A stretch of 23,515 nt of DNA from contig CAJQRT010000036.1 of assembly GCA_905612335.1 (NCBI GenBank), positions 1 through 23,515 of the forward strand. Direction: 5' to 3'. Shown here piece by piece: positions 8,725 through 15,444 of the stretch. The notes beneath the pieces are model-generated. The model ran no database searches and was not told the DNA's origin. It saw nothing but the letters and a program-made list of their open reading frames with translations. Both the position numbers and the translations under genes were made by a program. The first letter of the stretch is position 1. Each line of letters opens with the position of its first letter. The stretch is from an uncultured Candidatus Pelagibacter sp. GTDB taxonomy: Bacteria > Pseudomonadota > Alphaproteobacteria > Pelagibacterales > Pelagibacteraceae.

Positions 8725-10584
8725 ATGGAAAAAAATTTATACATTGATGCTTCGCATCCAAATGAAACAAGAGTTGTACTTAAGTCGGGTGAAAGCATTG
8801 AAGACTACGAGTACGAAGGCTTAAAAAACAATTTAATCAAAAATAACATATACCTTGGTAAGGTAAGCCGTGTAGAGCCATCTTTGCAGGCTGCATTTAT
8901 TGATTTTGGTAGAGATAAACATGGCTTCTTATCTTTTAATGATATTCAATCAGACTATTATCAAATACCTCAGAGTGATTTAGCAAAAATAAAAGAAGAA
9001 GAAGAAAGAGCCAGAGAAGAACTTCTAAAAGAAAGTGAACTGGAAGAGCAAAAAAATATTAATGAGGGCAATCTTAATGCTAACGATCCAGTTGAAGTAA
9101 AACCTGAATCTGAATTAGAGAGTGATGACCAGATAACAGAAGAGAGTGATGCTCCTGTTACAGATGGTGCTCAAGTTGATGAAAACAAAGAACAACGTTC
9201 GCCTGTAACATTTGTTAAGAGATCTGAAGTAAGATTTAGATCTAAAAGATATAAGATTCAAGAGGTTATAAAACCTAACCAGGTAATTTTAATACAAGTA
9301 TTAAAAGATGAAAGAGGGCAAAAAGGTGCAGCATTAAGTACTTTTATTTCTATAGCAGGTAAATATATTGTCCTAATGCCAAATACACCGAAAGGTGGTG
9401 GCATATCTCGTAAAATTTTTAACCCAGGAGAAAGAAAAAAAATTAGAACTATCTTAAACGACATAACCATTCCAAAAGAAATGGGACTTATTGTAAGAAC
9501 TGCAGGGTCAAACAAAACAAAAAATGATATAGATCATGACCTTCAAACTTTGATTAAAACTTGGAATGAAATTAAAGATAATGCATTAAACTCTATAGCT
9601 CCATCATTAATCCATCAAGAAAGTGATATTATAAAAAGAACTTTAAGAGATATGTATGATGAAGATACAAACAGTATCATCATTGAAGGTAACGAGGGTT
9701 ACAAAAAAGCTCAAAACTTTATGAAGTTAATGATGCCCTCTCATGTCAAAAAAATAAAAAAATATAGAGAAAAAGTTCCTTTATTTTTCAAAGAAAACAT
9801 TGAAGAAAAATTAAATCAAATTTATGACTCAGAAATAAAGCTAAAATCAGGTGGATACCTAGTTATAAACCCAACTGAAGCACTAGTTTCAATTGATATA
9901 AACTCAGGAAGCTCTATTAAGCAAAAAAATGTTGAGAGTACTGCTTTAGACACTAATCTTGAGGCAGCAGAGGAGATATCTCGACAAATAAAAATAAGAG
10001 ACTTGTCTGGTCTAATTATTATTGATTTTATTGATATGTTAAGTTTTGGAAATAGAAGATTGGTTGAGAGAAAACTTAAAGAGCAATGCAGAACTGATAG
10101 GGCAAGAATTCAAATAGGAAGAATTAGCACATTTGGACTTTTAGAGATGTCCAGACAAAGATTAAGAGAAAGTGCTGTAAAATGGAAAGTTACTCTTACC
10201 GATGAGTCTTTCGCAATGAAAATTCTTAAATTAGTTGAGGTTAAAGCTGTTTTAACAAAAGCAAAATTTGTAGAACTTAAGATTTGTGAAAAGATATCAG
10301 ACTTTATGAAAGAAAATTTCATTGAAGATTTAAAGTATTTTGAGGAAAAAAACTTGATCAAGATAGATATAGTAGCAGATAATACCCTTATTATTCCTGA
10401 ATATATAATTGACCTTCAAAACAAAACTAAAAAAACTATAGAAACAGTTCAACATATAGAAAAGTTAAAAAATCTAGAAGAGCAAAAAAAAGAGGTAAAA
10501 TCTTTTGAAAGTCCAATTAAAAAGAAGCCTTATAAAAAAAAACCTTTTTTTAAAAAGAAATTTTCCAAAAAACCAGCGGCTTAA
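8725..10584 (+). CDS. rne: Ribonuclease E/G, compact form without zinc-link
   Basis: 619 residues. Endoribonuclease that starts mRNA decay and matures rRNA/tRNA. Seen: S1 domain in two parts (about 36-83 and 177-212) split by an acidic insert rich in Glu/Asp (about 84-170); RNase H-like and 5'-sensor regions; DNase I-like catalytic part with D391 (in SIDINSGSS) and D434 (in IIIDFIDM), 43 residues apart as for E. coli D303/D346; [11 protein letters not shown] (470-480). After that point the family normally has a CPxCxGTG zinc-link; here the chain goes straight from RESAVKWKV to [16 protein letters not shown], with no Cys pair. The C-terminal scaffold arm is replaced by a short Lys-rich tail (last 45 or so residues), probably RNA-binding. 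Named rne because of the S1 insert; rng is the alternative. The stop overlaps that of thiG. Confidence 0.93.
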   Translation: MEKNLYIDASHPNETRVVLKSGESIEDYEYEGLKNNLIKNNIYLGKVSRVEPSLQAAFIDFGRDKHGFLSFNDIQSDYYQIPQSDLAKIKEEEERAREELLKESELEEQKNINEGNLNANDPVEVKPESELESDDQITEESDAPVTDGAQVDENKEQRSPVTFVKRSEVRFRSKRYKIQEVIKPNQVILIQVLKDERGQKGAALSTFISIAGKYIVLMPNTPKGGGISRKIFNPGERKKIRTILNDITIPKEMGLIVRTAGSNKTKNDIDHDLQTLIKTWNEIKDNALNSIAPSLIHQESDIIKRTLRDMYDEDTNSIIIEGNEGYKKAQNFMKLMMPSHVKKIKKYREKVPLFFKENIEEKLNQIYDSEIKLKSGGYLVINPTEALVSIDINSGSSIKQKNVESTALDTNLEAAEEISRQIKIRDLSGLIIIDFIDMLSFGNRRLVERKLKEQCRTDRARIQIGRISTFGLLEMSRQRLRESAVKWKVTLTDESFAMKILKLVEVKAVLTKAKFVELKICEKISDFMKENFIEDLKYFEEKNLIKIDIVADNTLIIPEYIIDLQNKTKKTIETVQHIEKLKNLEEQKKEVKSFESPIKKKPYKKKPFFKKKFSKKPAA

Positions 10585-11360
10585 ATAATTCCCGTTTTTG
10601 GAGAAGATGCACTTCCATATATAGATTTTTCTATACGACCAGCTAAATAAGATTGTCTTCCTGCAATTACACCATTTTTAAATGCTAAAGCCATTTGAAA
10701 TGGTTTTTTAGCTTTAGCAATTGCAGTATTAGCCAATACTCCATCACAACCCAATTCCATAGCAATAGCTGCATCAGACGCCTGTCCTAATCCAGCATCG
10801 ATTATTAAAGGGAGCTTTGTTTGACTTCTTATAATTTTTATATTTGTTGTATTTTGAATTCCGAGTCCAGAGCCTATAGGTGCTGCTAAAGGCATAATTG
10901 CACAAGCTCCTACATTCTCTAATCTTTTAGCTATTAAGGGATCATCATTGCAGTAAACCATTACACTGAATCCTTCTTTGGTTAAAACTTCTGTAGATTT
11001 TAATGTTTCAATCATATCTGGAAATAAATTTTTTTTATCTCCTAGCACCTCAAGTTTTACCAGTTTCCATCCACCAATTTCTCTTGCTAAACGCAAAGTT
11101 CTAAGAGCTTCTTCGGAATTAAAACAGCCAGCAGTGTTTGGTAAGTAGGTAATTTTTTTTGGATCAATATAGTCCATCAATAAAGGTTTTTTTTTATCAG
11201 AGATATTTACCCTTCTCACCGCAACAGTGACAATTTCCGCACCAGATAGTTTAATAGCTTTTGCACATTCAGCCATACTTTTATATTTACCAGTTCCAAC
11301 TATTAATCTGGAATTAAATTTTTTTTTATCAACTATTAATTTATCTTTAACCAATTTCAC
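10581..11360 (-). CDS. thiG: Thiazole synthase ThiG
   Basis: 259 residues, normal for ThiG. The TIM-barrel enzyme condenses 1-deoxyxylulose-5-P, dehydroglycine and the ThiS thiocarboxylate into the thiazole of thiamine. Seen: LIVGTGKY near the N-terminus, NTAGC (75-79), the Schiff-base lysine K102 in [17 protein letters not shown], and [12 protein letters not shown] in the phosphate-binding C-terminal part. GTG at 11360 overlaps the thiS TGA as GTGA, but a TTG two codons on (11354) sits 8 nt from a perfect GGAGGT and may be the real start. Pathway partners thiO, thiE and thiC are not in the window. The 3' end overlaps the rne stop by 4 nt. Confidence 0.96.
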   Translation of the reverse strand: MKLVKDKLIVDKKKFNSRLIVGTGKYKSMAECAKAIKLSGAEIVTVAVRRVNISDKKKPLLMDYIDPKKITYLPNTAGCFNSEEALRTLRLAREIGGWKLVKLEVLGDKKNLFPDMIETLKSTEVLTKEGFSVMVYCNDDPLIAKRLENVGACAIMPLAAPIGSGLGIQNTTNIKIIRSQTKLPLIIDAGLGQASDAAIAMELGCDGVLANTAIAKAKKPFQMALAFKNGVIAGRQSYLAGRIEKSIYGSASSPKTGII

Positions 11361-11575
11361 CCACCTCCAATAAAATGAACAATTTCTATTTTGTCATTTT
11401 TTTTTAGTTTTATTATCTTCAAATTATTTTTATCTATTATTTCTTGATTTAATTCAATTGCTACTTTTTTAAGGGGAATTTTTAGTTCTTTTAAAAAAGT
11501 TAAGAGGCTTAAATTTTCATTTATTGTTGAAAATTTACCATTTAACTTAATTTTTATTTTTTTTATTTTTTTCAT
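11357..11575 (-). CDS. thiS: Sulfur carrier protein ThiS
   Basis: 72 residues, ubiquitin-like beta-grasp protein. Its C-terminal glycine is adenylated and thiocarboxylated to donate sulfur to ThiG. Seen: the short length, the conserved LTFLKELK helix, [10 protein letters not shown], and a C-terminus ending VHFIGGG, as in Bacillus-type ThiS. It is directly upstream of its partner thiG and overlaps it. Its ATG (11575-11573) is one base away from a possible ATG of aroQ on the other strand, so its promoter must lie within aroQ. No TPP-riboswitch leader is present. Confidence 0.93.
   Translation of the reverse strand: MKKIKKIKIKLNGKFSTINENLSLLTFLKELKIPLKKVAIELNQEIIDKNNLKIIKLKKNDKIEIVHFIGGG
11363..11368 (-). 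promoter_or_regulatory. Perfect Shine-Dalgarno for thiG inside the thiS Gly codons
   Basis: GGAGGT on the minus strand is made of the Gly codons that form the ThiS C-terminal tail. It is 2 nt from the GTG at 11360 and 8 nt from the in-frame TTG at 11354. The normal spacing to the TTG favours that start. Confidence 0.55.
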
Positions 11576-11591
11576 AATGTATAAGAATCTG

Positions 11592-12032
11592 ATGAGTAAT
11601 AATATTATAATTATTAATGGCCCTAATCTTAATCTATTAGGTGAAAGAGAACAATCACAATATGGATCAATAACTTTCGATAAATTAAAAGAAAATTGTT
11701 TAAGTAAAGCTAAAGATTTAAATATTAATTTAGATTTTACTCAGTCAAACATAGAAGGAGAAATAGTTACAATCATACAGGGAGCTAAAAGTAAGTTTGA
11801 TGGCATAATTATTAATGCTGCAGGATTTACACATACATCTGTAGCTATCAGGGATGCTTTAGATATTTATAAAAAACCAATTATTGAACTTCACATATCA
11901 AATATATATAAAAGAGAAGAATTTAGACACAAATCTTTAATCAGCGATATTGCTACTGGTGGAATTTTTGGTTTAGGGGATAATGGTTATATTTTAGCCA
12001 TAATTGCAATGCAAAACATACTACAGAAATGA
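11592..12032 (+). CDS. aroQ: 3-dehydroquinate dehydratase, type II
   Basis: 146 residues from ATG 11592; an in-frame ATG at 11577 would add five. The later start puts NGPNLNLLG about nine residues in, as usual for the family. Dodecameric shikimate-pathway enzyme converting 3-dehydroquinate to 3-dehydroshikimate. Seen: NGPNLNLLGERE, the catalytic Tyr in QYGS, NAAGFTHTSVAIRDAL, ELHISN with the catalytic His, and FRHKSLISDIATGGIFGLG. First gene of aroQ-accB-accC, a common alphaproteobacterial order; its TGA overlaps the accB start as ATGA. It diverges from thiS with one or 16 bases between starts, depending on start choice. Confidence 0.95.
   Translation: MSNNIIIINGPNLNLLGEREQSQYGSITFDKLKENCLSKAKDLNINLDFTQSNIEGEIVTIIQGAKSKFDGIIINAAGFTHTSVAIRDALDIYKKPIIELHISNIYKREEFRHKSLISDIATGGIFGLGDNGYILAIIAMQNILQK
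11604..11632 (-). promoter_or_regulatory. Candidate thiSG promoter inside aroQ
   Basis: On the minus strand TTAAGA (11632-11627), a 17-nt spacer and a consensus TATAAT (11609-11604) lie within the 5' coding part of aroQ. Initiation would give a leader of about 20 nt before the thiS ATG. This is needed if thiSG has its own promoter, because the start codons leave no intergenic space. Confidence 0.35.
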
Positions 12033-12454
12033 AAATAGATAAAAATATTATTAAAGAATTAACTGATTACTTAAATGAGTTCAATTTAACTGAAATTGAA
12101 TACACAGACAAAGATACTAAAATCAAAGTATCAAAATCAAACCCAGCTAGTTCAAATCAAGCTGGAAGTGTTGCTGCCTCAACACCAATCCTTGGTACAG
12201 CTAAGTCTACTGTTATATCTGGGACTGAAGTGAAGTCTCCTATTATTGGTACAGCTTATCTTGCGGCAGAACCTGGAGCTAAAAAATTTGCAGAAGTTGG
12301 TAAAAAAATTAAAAAAGGTGAAACAGTTATGATAGTTGAGGCTATGAAAACTATGAATCATGTTCCATCAACAGCAGATGGAATTATAAAAGAAATTTGT
12401 GTAGAAGATGGCCAACCTGTTGAGTATGGTCAAACTATTATCATTGTTGAATAA
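12029..12454 (+). CDS. accB: Acetyl-CoA carboxylase biotin carboxyl carrier protein
   Basis: 141 residues. Carries the biotin that shuttles CO2 between biotin carboxylase and carboxyltransferase in the first step of fatty acid synthesis. Seen: N-terminal helix region (1-35), a Ser/Ala/Gly-rich linker (about 37-66), and a biotinyl domain (about 67-141) with the biotinylated lysine K107 in VEAMKTMNH and a thumb-like segment before it. ATG 12029 overlaps the aroQ TGA, and its TAA shares one base with the accC ATG, so translation of the trio is probably coupled. Confidence 0.97.
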   Translation: MKIDKNIIKELTDYLNEFNLTEIEYTDKDTKIKVSKSNPASSNQAGSVAASTPILGTAKSTVISGTEVKSPIIGTAYLAAEPGAKKFAEVGKKIKKGETVMIVEAMKTMNHVPSTADGIIKEICVEDGQPVEYGQTIIIVE

Positions 12455-13791
12455 TGTTTAAGAAAATTCTAATTGCAAACCGTGGGGAAATTGCAGTTCG
12501 AGTTATTCGAGCATGCAAAGAATGGGGAATAGCAACTGTTGCTGTTCATTCAGATGTAGATAGAGATAGTATGCATGTTAGATTAGCCGATGAAAGTGTT
12601 TGCATTGGTTCACATCAACCAGCAAACAGTTACTTAAATATTCCAGCCTTGATGTCTGCAATAGAGCTGACAAAAGCTGAAGCTGTTCATCCTGGTTATG
12701 GTTTTTTATCTGAGAATGCAACTTTTGCTAAAGTCTTAGAAGAAAACAATATTAAATTCATTGGAGCTTCTTCAAAACTCATAGAAATGATGGGAGATAA
12801 AATTCAAGCAAAAAGAATAGCTAAACAACATGGGCTTCCAGTGATTGAAGGTTCTGAGGGTGGTGTAACCGATGTAAAACAAGCAATAGAGTTGTGTAAA
12901 AAAATTGGTTTTCCTGTTTTAATTAAAGCTTCTGGAGGTGGAGGTGGAAAAGGAATGAAAATTGTTAACAAAGAAGAGGAATTTGAAACATCATTTTCAA
13001 CAGCAAAATCTGAAGCACAAAAATACTTTGGAAATGATGAGGTTTATATTGAAAAGTTTTTTCAAAACCCCAGGCATATTGAAGTTCAAGTTTTGTCAGG
13101 CAAAAACCGAACTGTTCACCTTCATGAAAGAGACTGCTCTGTGCAGAGGAGGCATCAAAAATTAATAGAAGAAACTCCTAGTCCAGTCTTAACTGATGAA
13201 ATCAGAAAAGATCTTTTTGAAAGAACAGTAAACATGGTTAGTAAAATTGGCTATGAAGGTGCTGGAACAGTAGAATTTATATATGAAGATGGTAAATTTT
13301 ATTTTCTTGAAATGAATACTCGTGTTCAAGTAGAGCACCCAGTAACTGAAATGGTAACGGGGATTGATATAATTAAAGAACAAATTTGGATAGCTTACAC
13401 TGGTGAAACAGCTTTAAAACAAAGTGATATTAGTCCTAGAGGACATGCAATAGAATGTAGAATTAATGCAGAAGATGCGAGTAAAAACTTCCAACCATCA
13501 CCTGGAACTATAGGTATGTGTCATCAGCCATCAGGTTTTAGAACTAGAGTTGATGGTGCAATTTTCCAAGGTTATAAAGTTACCCCATATTATGATAGCT
13601 TGATCTGTAAAGTAATAACTCAGGGAAGAAACAGAACTGAGGCAATACAAAGAATGAATCGATCTTTAGATGAATTTGTCATTGAAGGAATAACTACAAC
13701 GATACCTCTTCATAAAGTGTTACTAAACCATAAAAAATTTATTGACTCAGATTTTAATGTTGGTTGGCTAGATAACGAAAAAGTAATCTAA
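12454..13791 (+). CDS. accC: Biotin carboxylase subunit of acetyl-CoA carboxylase
   Basis: 445 residues, the standard AccC length. ATP-dependent carboxylation of AccB-bound biotin. Seen: N-terminal ILIANRGEIAVRVIRAC (5-21), HPGYGFLSEN (79-88), the ATP-grasp glycine loop KASGGGGGKGMK (158-169), K236 in HQKLIEE, and EMNTRVQVEHPVTE (286-299) with catalytic R290 and E294. The C-terminal biotin carboxylase domain has GHAIECRINAED. Its stop overlaps the stop of a DUF2155 gene by 4 nt. In many alphaproteobacteria aat follows accC; it is not here. Confidence 0.98.
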   Translation: MFKKILIANRGEIAVRVIRACKEWGIATVAVHSDVDRDSMHVRLADESVCIGSHQPANSYLNIPALMSAIELTKAEAVHPGYGFLSENATFAKVLEENNIKFIGASSKLIEMMGDKIQAKRIAKQHGLPVIEGSEGGVTDVKQAIELCKKIGFPVLIKASGGGGGKGMKIVNKEEEFETSFSTAKSEAQKYFGNDEVYIEKFFQNPRHIEVQVLSGKNRTVHLHERDCSVQRRHQKLIEETPSPVLTDEIRKDLFERTVNMVSKIGYEGAGTVEFIYEDGKFYFLEMNTRVQVEHPVTEMVTGIDIIKEQIWIAYTGETALKQSDISPRGHAIECRINAEDASKNFQPSPGTIGMCHQPSGFRTRVDGAIFQGYKVTPYYDSLICKVITQGRNRTEAIQRMNRSLDEFVIEGITTTIPLHKVLLNHKKFIDSDFNVGWLDNEKVI

Positions 13792-14186
13792 TAACATCTT
13801 GTTAGCCAAATGTCATATACCGCATGATCAAAAGGGTTTACAGCAGGACTAGATGAAAAAGTCCATCCATTAAAAATAAAAACTTCATTATTATCTTTAT
13901 TTGTCACATCTTTAACTTGAATATAAGCAGTTATTTCTGGGTTGTCGTCAAATTCTGAGTTTTTACATTTGAGACTTTTTATTAATAAAGCTTTAAATTT
14001 AAGTTCTTTACCTATCTCTAATTTCAAAAGGTCAGTCTTTGAACTTACTTTATCTAGAACTTTAATTTCAACAAATTTTCCCTCATTAGCTATTAAGGGT
14101 AGTGACTGACTTATTAAAAAAAAATAAATTAAAAAAAATAAAAAATTAACTTTTCCAGATTGTATATTTTTTTTTGATTGGATCAT
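13788..14186 (-). CDS. DUF2155 domain protein, probably secreted
   Basis: 132 residues from ATG 14186; longer in-frame starts at 14210 and 14255 lie deeper inside the upstream gene. The chosen start gives a basic N-terminus, a hydrophobic core (about residues 14-29) and a likely cleavage after the LIANEG region, that is a signal peptide to the periplasm. Seen: the DUF2155 ending with FNGWTFSSSPAVNPFDHAVYDIWLTRCY split into its two conserved blocks (GWTFSSSPA and YDIWLTRC). The function of the family is unknown. It overlaps the NDUFA12 gene by 41 nt in another frame and the accC stop by 4 nt; the DUF2155-NDUFA12 pairing is conserved in alphaproteobacteria. No SD precedes the start, so coupling to NDUFA12 translation is likely. 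Confidence 0.8.
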   Translation of the reverse strand: MIQSKKNIQSGKVNFLFFLIYFFLISQSLPLIANEGKFVEIKVLDKVSSKTDLLKLEIGKELKFKALLIKSLKCKNSEFDDNPEITAYIQVKDVTNKDNNEVFIFNGWTFSSSPAVNPFDHAVYDIWLTRCY

Positions 14187-14505
14187 TGTTTTTATTTGGA
14201 TGATAGGCATTCTCAGTACCTGTTTGATTGGATTGATGTGGTTTTTGCCAATCATACTTATTCAATTCGTGATTGTTTTCAATTCTATTATTAGTGAAGT
14301 GCATCCAAGAATACCATTCAGTAGGTATTTTTGAAGCATCGATTTCATCATTATAAATTACCCATCTTTTTCCAGATTTACTTTCATAATATTTATTGCC
14401 ACTAGAATCTTTTCCAGCAAGTTTTCCATAAAAAATAGTTTTTAATTTTGTGCCTAATGTTTCTTGGTTCCACCAAATAAAAATTTTTTTTAAAAATTTC
14501 ATCAT
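14146..14505 (-). CDS. NDUFA12-family complex I accessory protein
   Basis: 119 residues. Homologue of mitochondrial NDUFA12 (B17.2), a small subunit of NADH:ubiquinone oxidoreductase found in alphaproteobacteria. Seen: WWNQETLGTKL near the start, GKLAGKDSSGNKYYE, RWVIYNDEIDASKIP and EWYSWMHF, the family signature blocks, followed by a polar tail with Pro/His/Asn. It starts at one of two adjacent ATGs (14505 or 14502). It acts at the cytoplasmic face of complex I; the family role is assembly or stability, inferred from mitochondria. It overlaps the DUF2155 gene and diverges from the RNR-like gene. Confidence 0.9.
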   Translation of the reverse strand: MMKFLKKIFIWWNQETLGTKLKTIFYGKLAGKDSSGNKYYESKSGKRWVIYNDEIDASKIPTEWYSWMHFTNNRIENNHELNKYDWQKPHQSNQTGTENAYHPNKNNDPIKKKYTIWKS

Positions 14506-14547
14506 ATTATTTAATCAATTCTTCAATCCTAAATTGTATTATTTAAA

Positions 14548-14576
14548 TTAGACTAAAGTAAGGATTTGTATATAAA
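14548..14576 (+). promoter_or_regulatory. Candidate sigma-70 promoter for the RNR C-terminal-like gene
   Basis: TTAGAC (14548-14553), a 17-nt spacer and TATAAA (14571-14576) in the 115-bp gap 14506-14620, the longest intergenic stretch in the window. A leader of about 38 nt follows, with AAAGGA (14612-14617) just before the ATG at 14621, one of few visible Shine-Dalgarno sequences in this window. The remainder of the gap shows no other structure. Confidence 0.42.
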
Positions 14577-14620
14577 TTAATTATCTTACGATTCAAAATA
14601 AAAAATTAATTAAAGGAAAA

Positions 14621-15442
14621 ATGGCAAAATATTTAGTAGAAACTTATTATACTTGTAGCTTTAAAGTTGATCATTATTTAGATGATATTAATGAAACAGA
14701 ATTAGCAAACCTTGAAAAGCGCGATGATGGAAAATTTGAAGTTTTAGATGTTAAGCTTGATACAAGAAAAACAAAAAGTTTAGATCCAAATAATAAAGTA
14801 ATTGAGCCTAAAAAATTAGATATTATATCTGAGCAAAGCCAACCAAAAATTGTTTCGAAAGAAAATAATACCGCTTTTGTTAAACAAATTAACGAAGGTG
14901 TGGGTAAAAGATTTAGCATGCCTGATAGAAGAAAAGGTTATATCCAAAAAGCGACGATTGGTGACCATAAAGTTTATTTACATACAGGTGAATACGAAGA
15001 TGGTAAAATTGGTGAAATTTTCATAGACACAAGTAAAGAAGGTGAACTAGTAAAAGCTTTGATGAATAATTTTGCAATAGCAATATCTCTTGGGCTTCAA
15101 TATGGTGTTCCTTTAGATGAGTTTATTAGCGCTTATGTTGATACTAAATTTGAACCATCTGGAAAAGTTCATGGCAATGACAGAATAATGAGTGCCTCTT
15201 CAATACTAGATTACATATTTAGAGAACTGGCTATCTCTTACCAAAATAGAGAAGATCTAGCACACACTCCATCTATTGGAGGATCTGACAGATCTTTACC
15301 TGAAGAAGAAAACACTGAAGATCAAAATCAATTACTTAAGATTATAAAAGATGTTACCAGCAAAGGTTTTGTTAGAAATAATTATAAAAAAAATCTTGTT
15401 GATTTATCTGATGTTAAAATAAATTTAAAAGGTAAAAAGTAA
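14621..15442 (+). CDS. Stand-alone class II ribonucleotide reductase C-terminal (TSCPD-like) domain protein
   Basis: 273 residues. Residues about 99-217 match the C-terminal region of B12-dependent (class II) ribonucleotide reductase NrdJ. Hallmarks are [54 protein letters not shown] and EGNDRI-like [20 protein letters not shown]. The radical/active-site barrel of RNR is missing, and so are the terminal redox cysteines; the only Cys is C12. The N-terminal 60 residues ([15 protein letters not shown]..., basic and Lys-rich after) are not recognised. The tail (218-273) is charged. It probably does not catalyse reduction; a nucleotide-binding or regulatory role is a guess. It is a single gene with its own promoter, convergent with aspS (2-nt gap). 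Confidence 0.8.
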   Translation: MAKYLVETYYTCSFKVDHYLDDINETELANLEKRDDGKFEVLDVKLDTRKTKSLDPNNKVIEPKKLDIISEQSQPKIVSKENNTAFVKQINEGVGKRFSMPDRRKGYIQKATIGDHKVYLHTGEYEDGKIGEIFIDTSKEGELVKALMNNFAIAISLGLQYGVPLDEFISAYVDTKFEPSGKVHGNDRIMSASSILDYIFRELAISYQNREDLAHTPSIGGSDRSLPEEENTEDQNQLLKIIKDVTSKGFVRNNYKKNLVDLSDVKINLKGKK

Positions 15443-15444
15443 TT

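Noticed and set aside
9258..10361. Two minus-strand open frames inside rne
   Set aside because: Shadows of RNase E coding; no family resemblance or SD.
11576..11640. TPP riboswitch upstream of thiSG
   Set aside because: No CUGAGA or ACC...GAACCUGAU-like elements are seen, and the stretch is aroQ coding sequence.
12962..13383. Open frames overlapping accC in other frames
   Set aside because: accC is fully conserved there; the alternatives show no domain.
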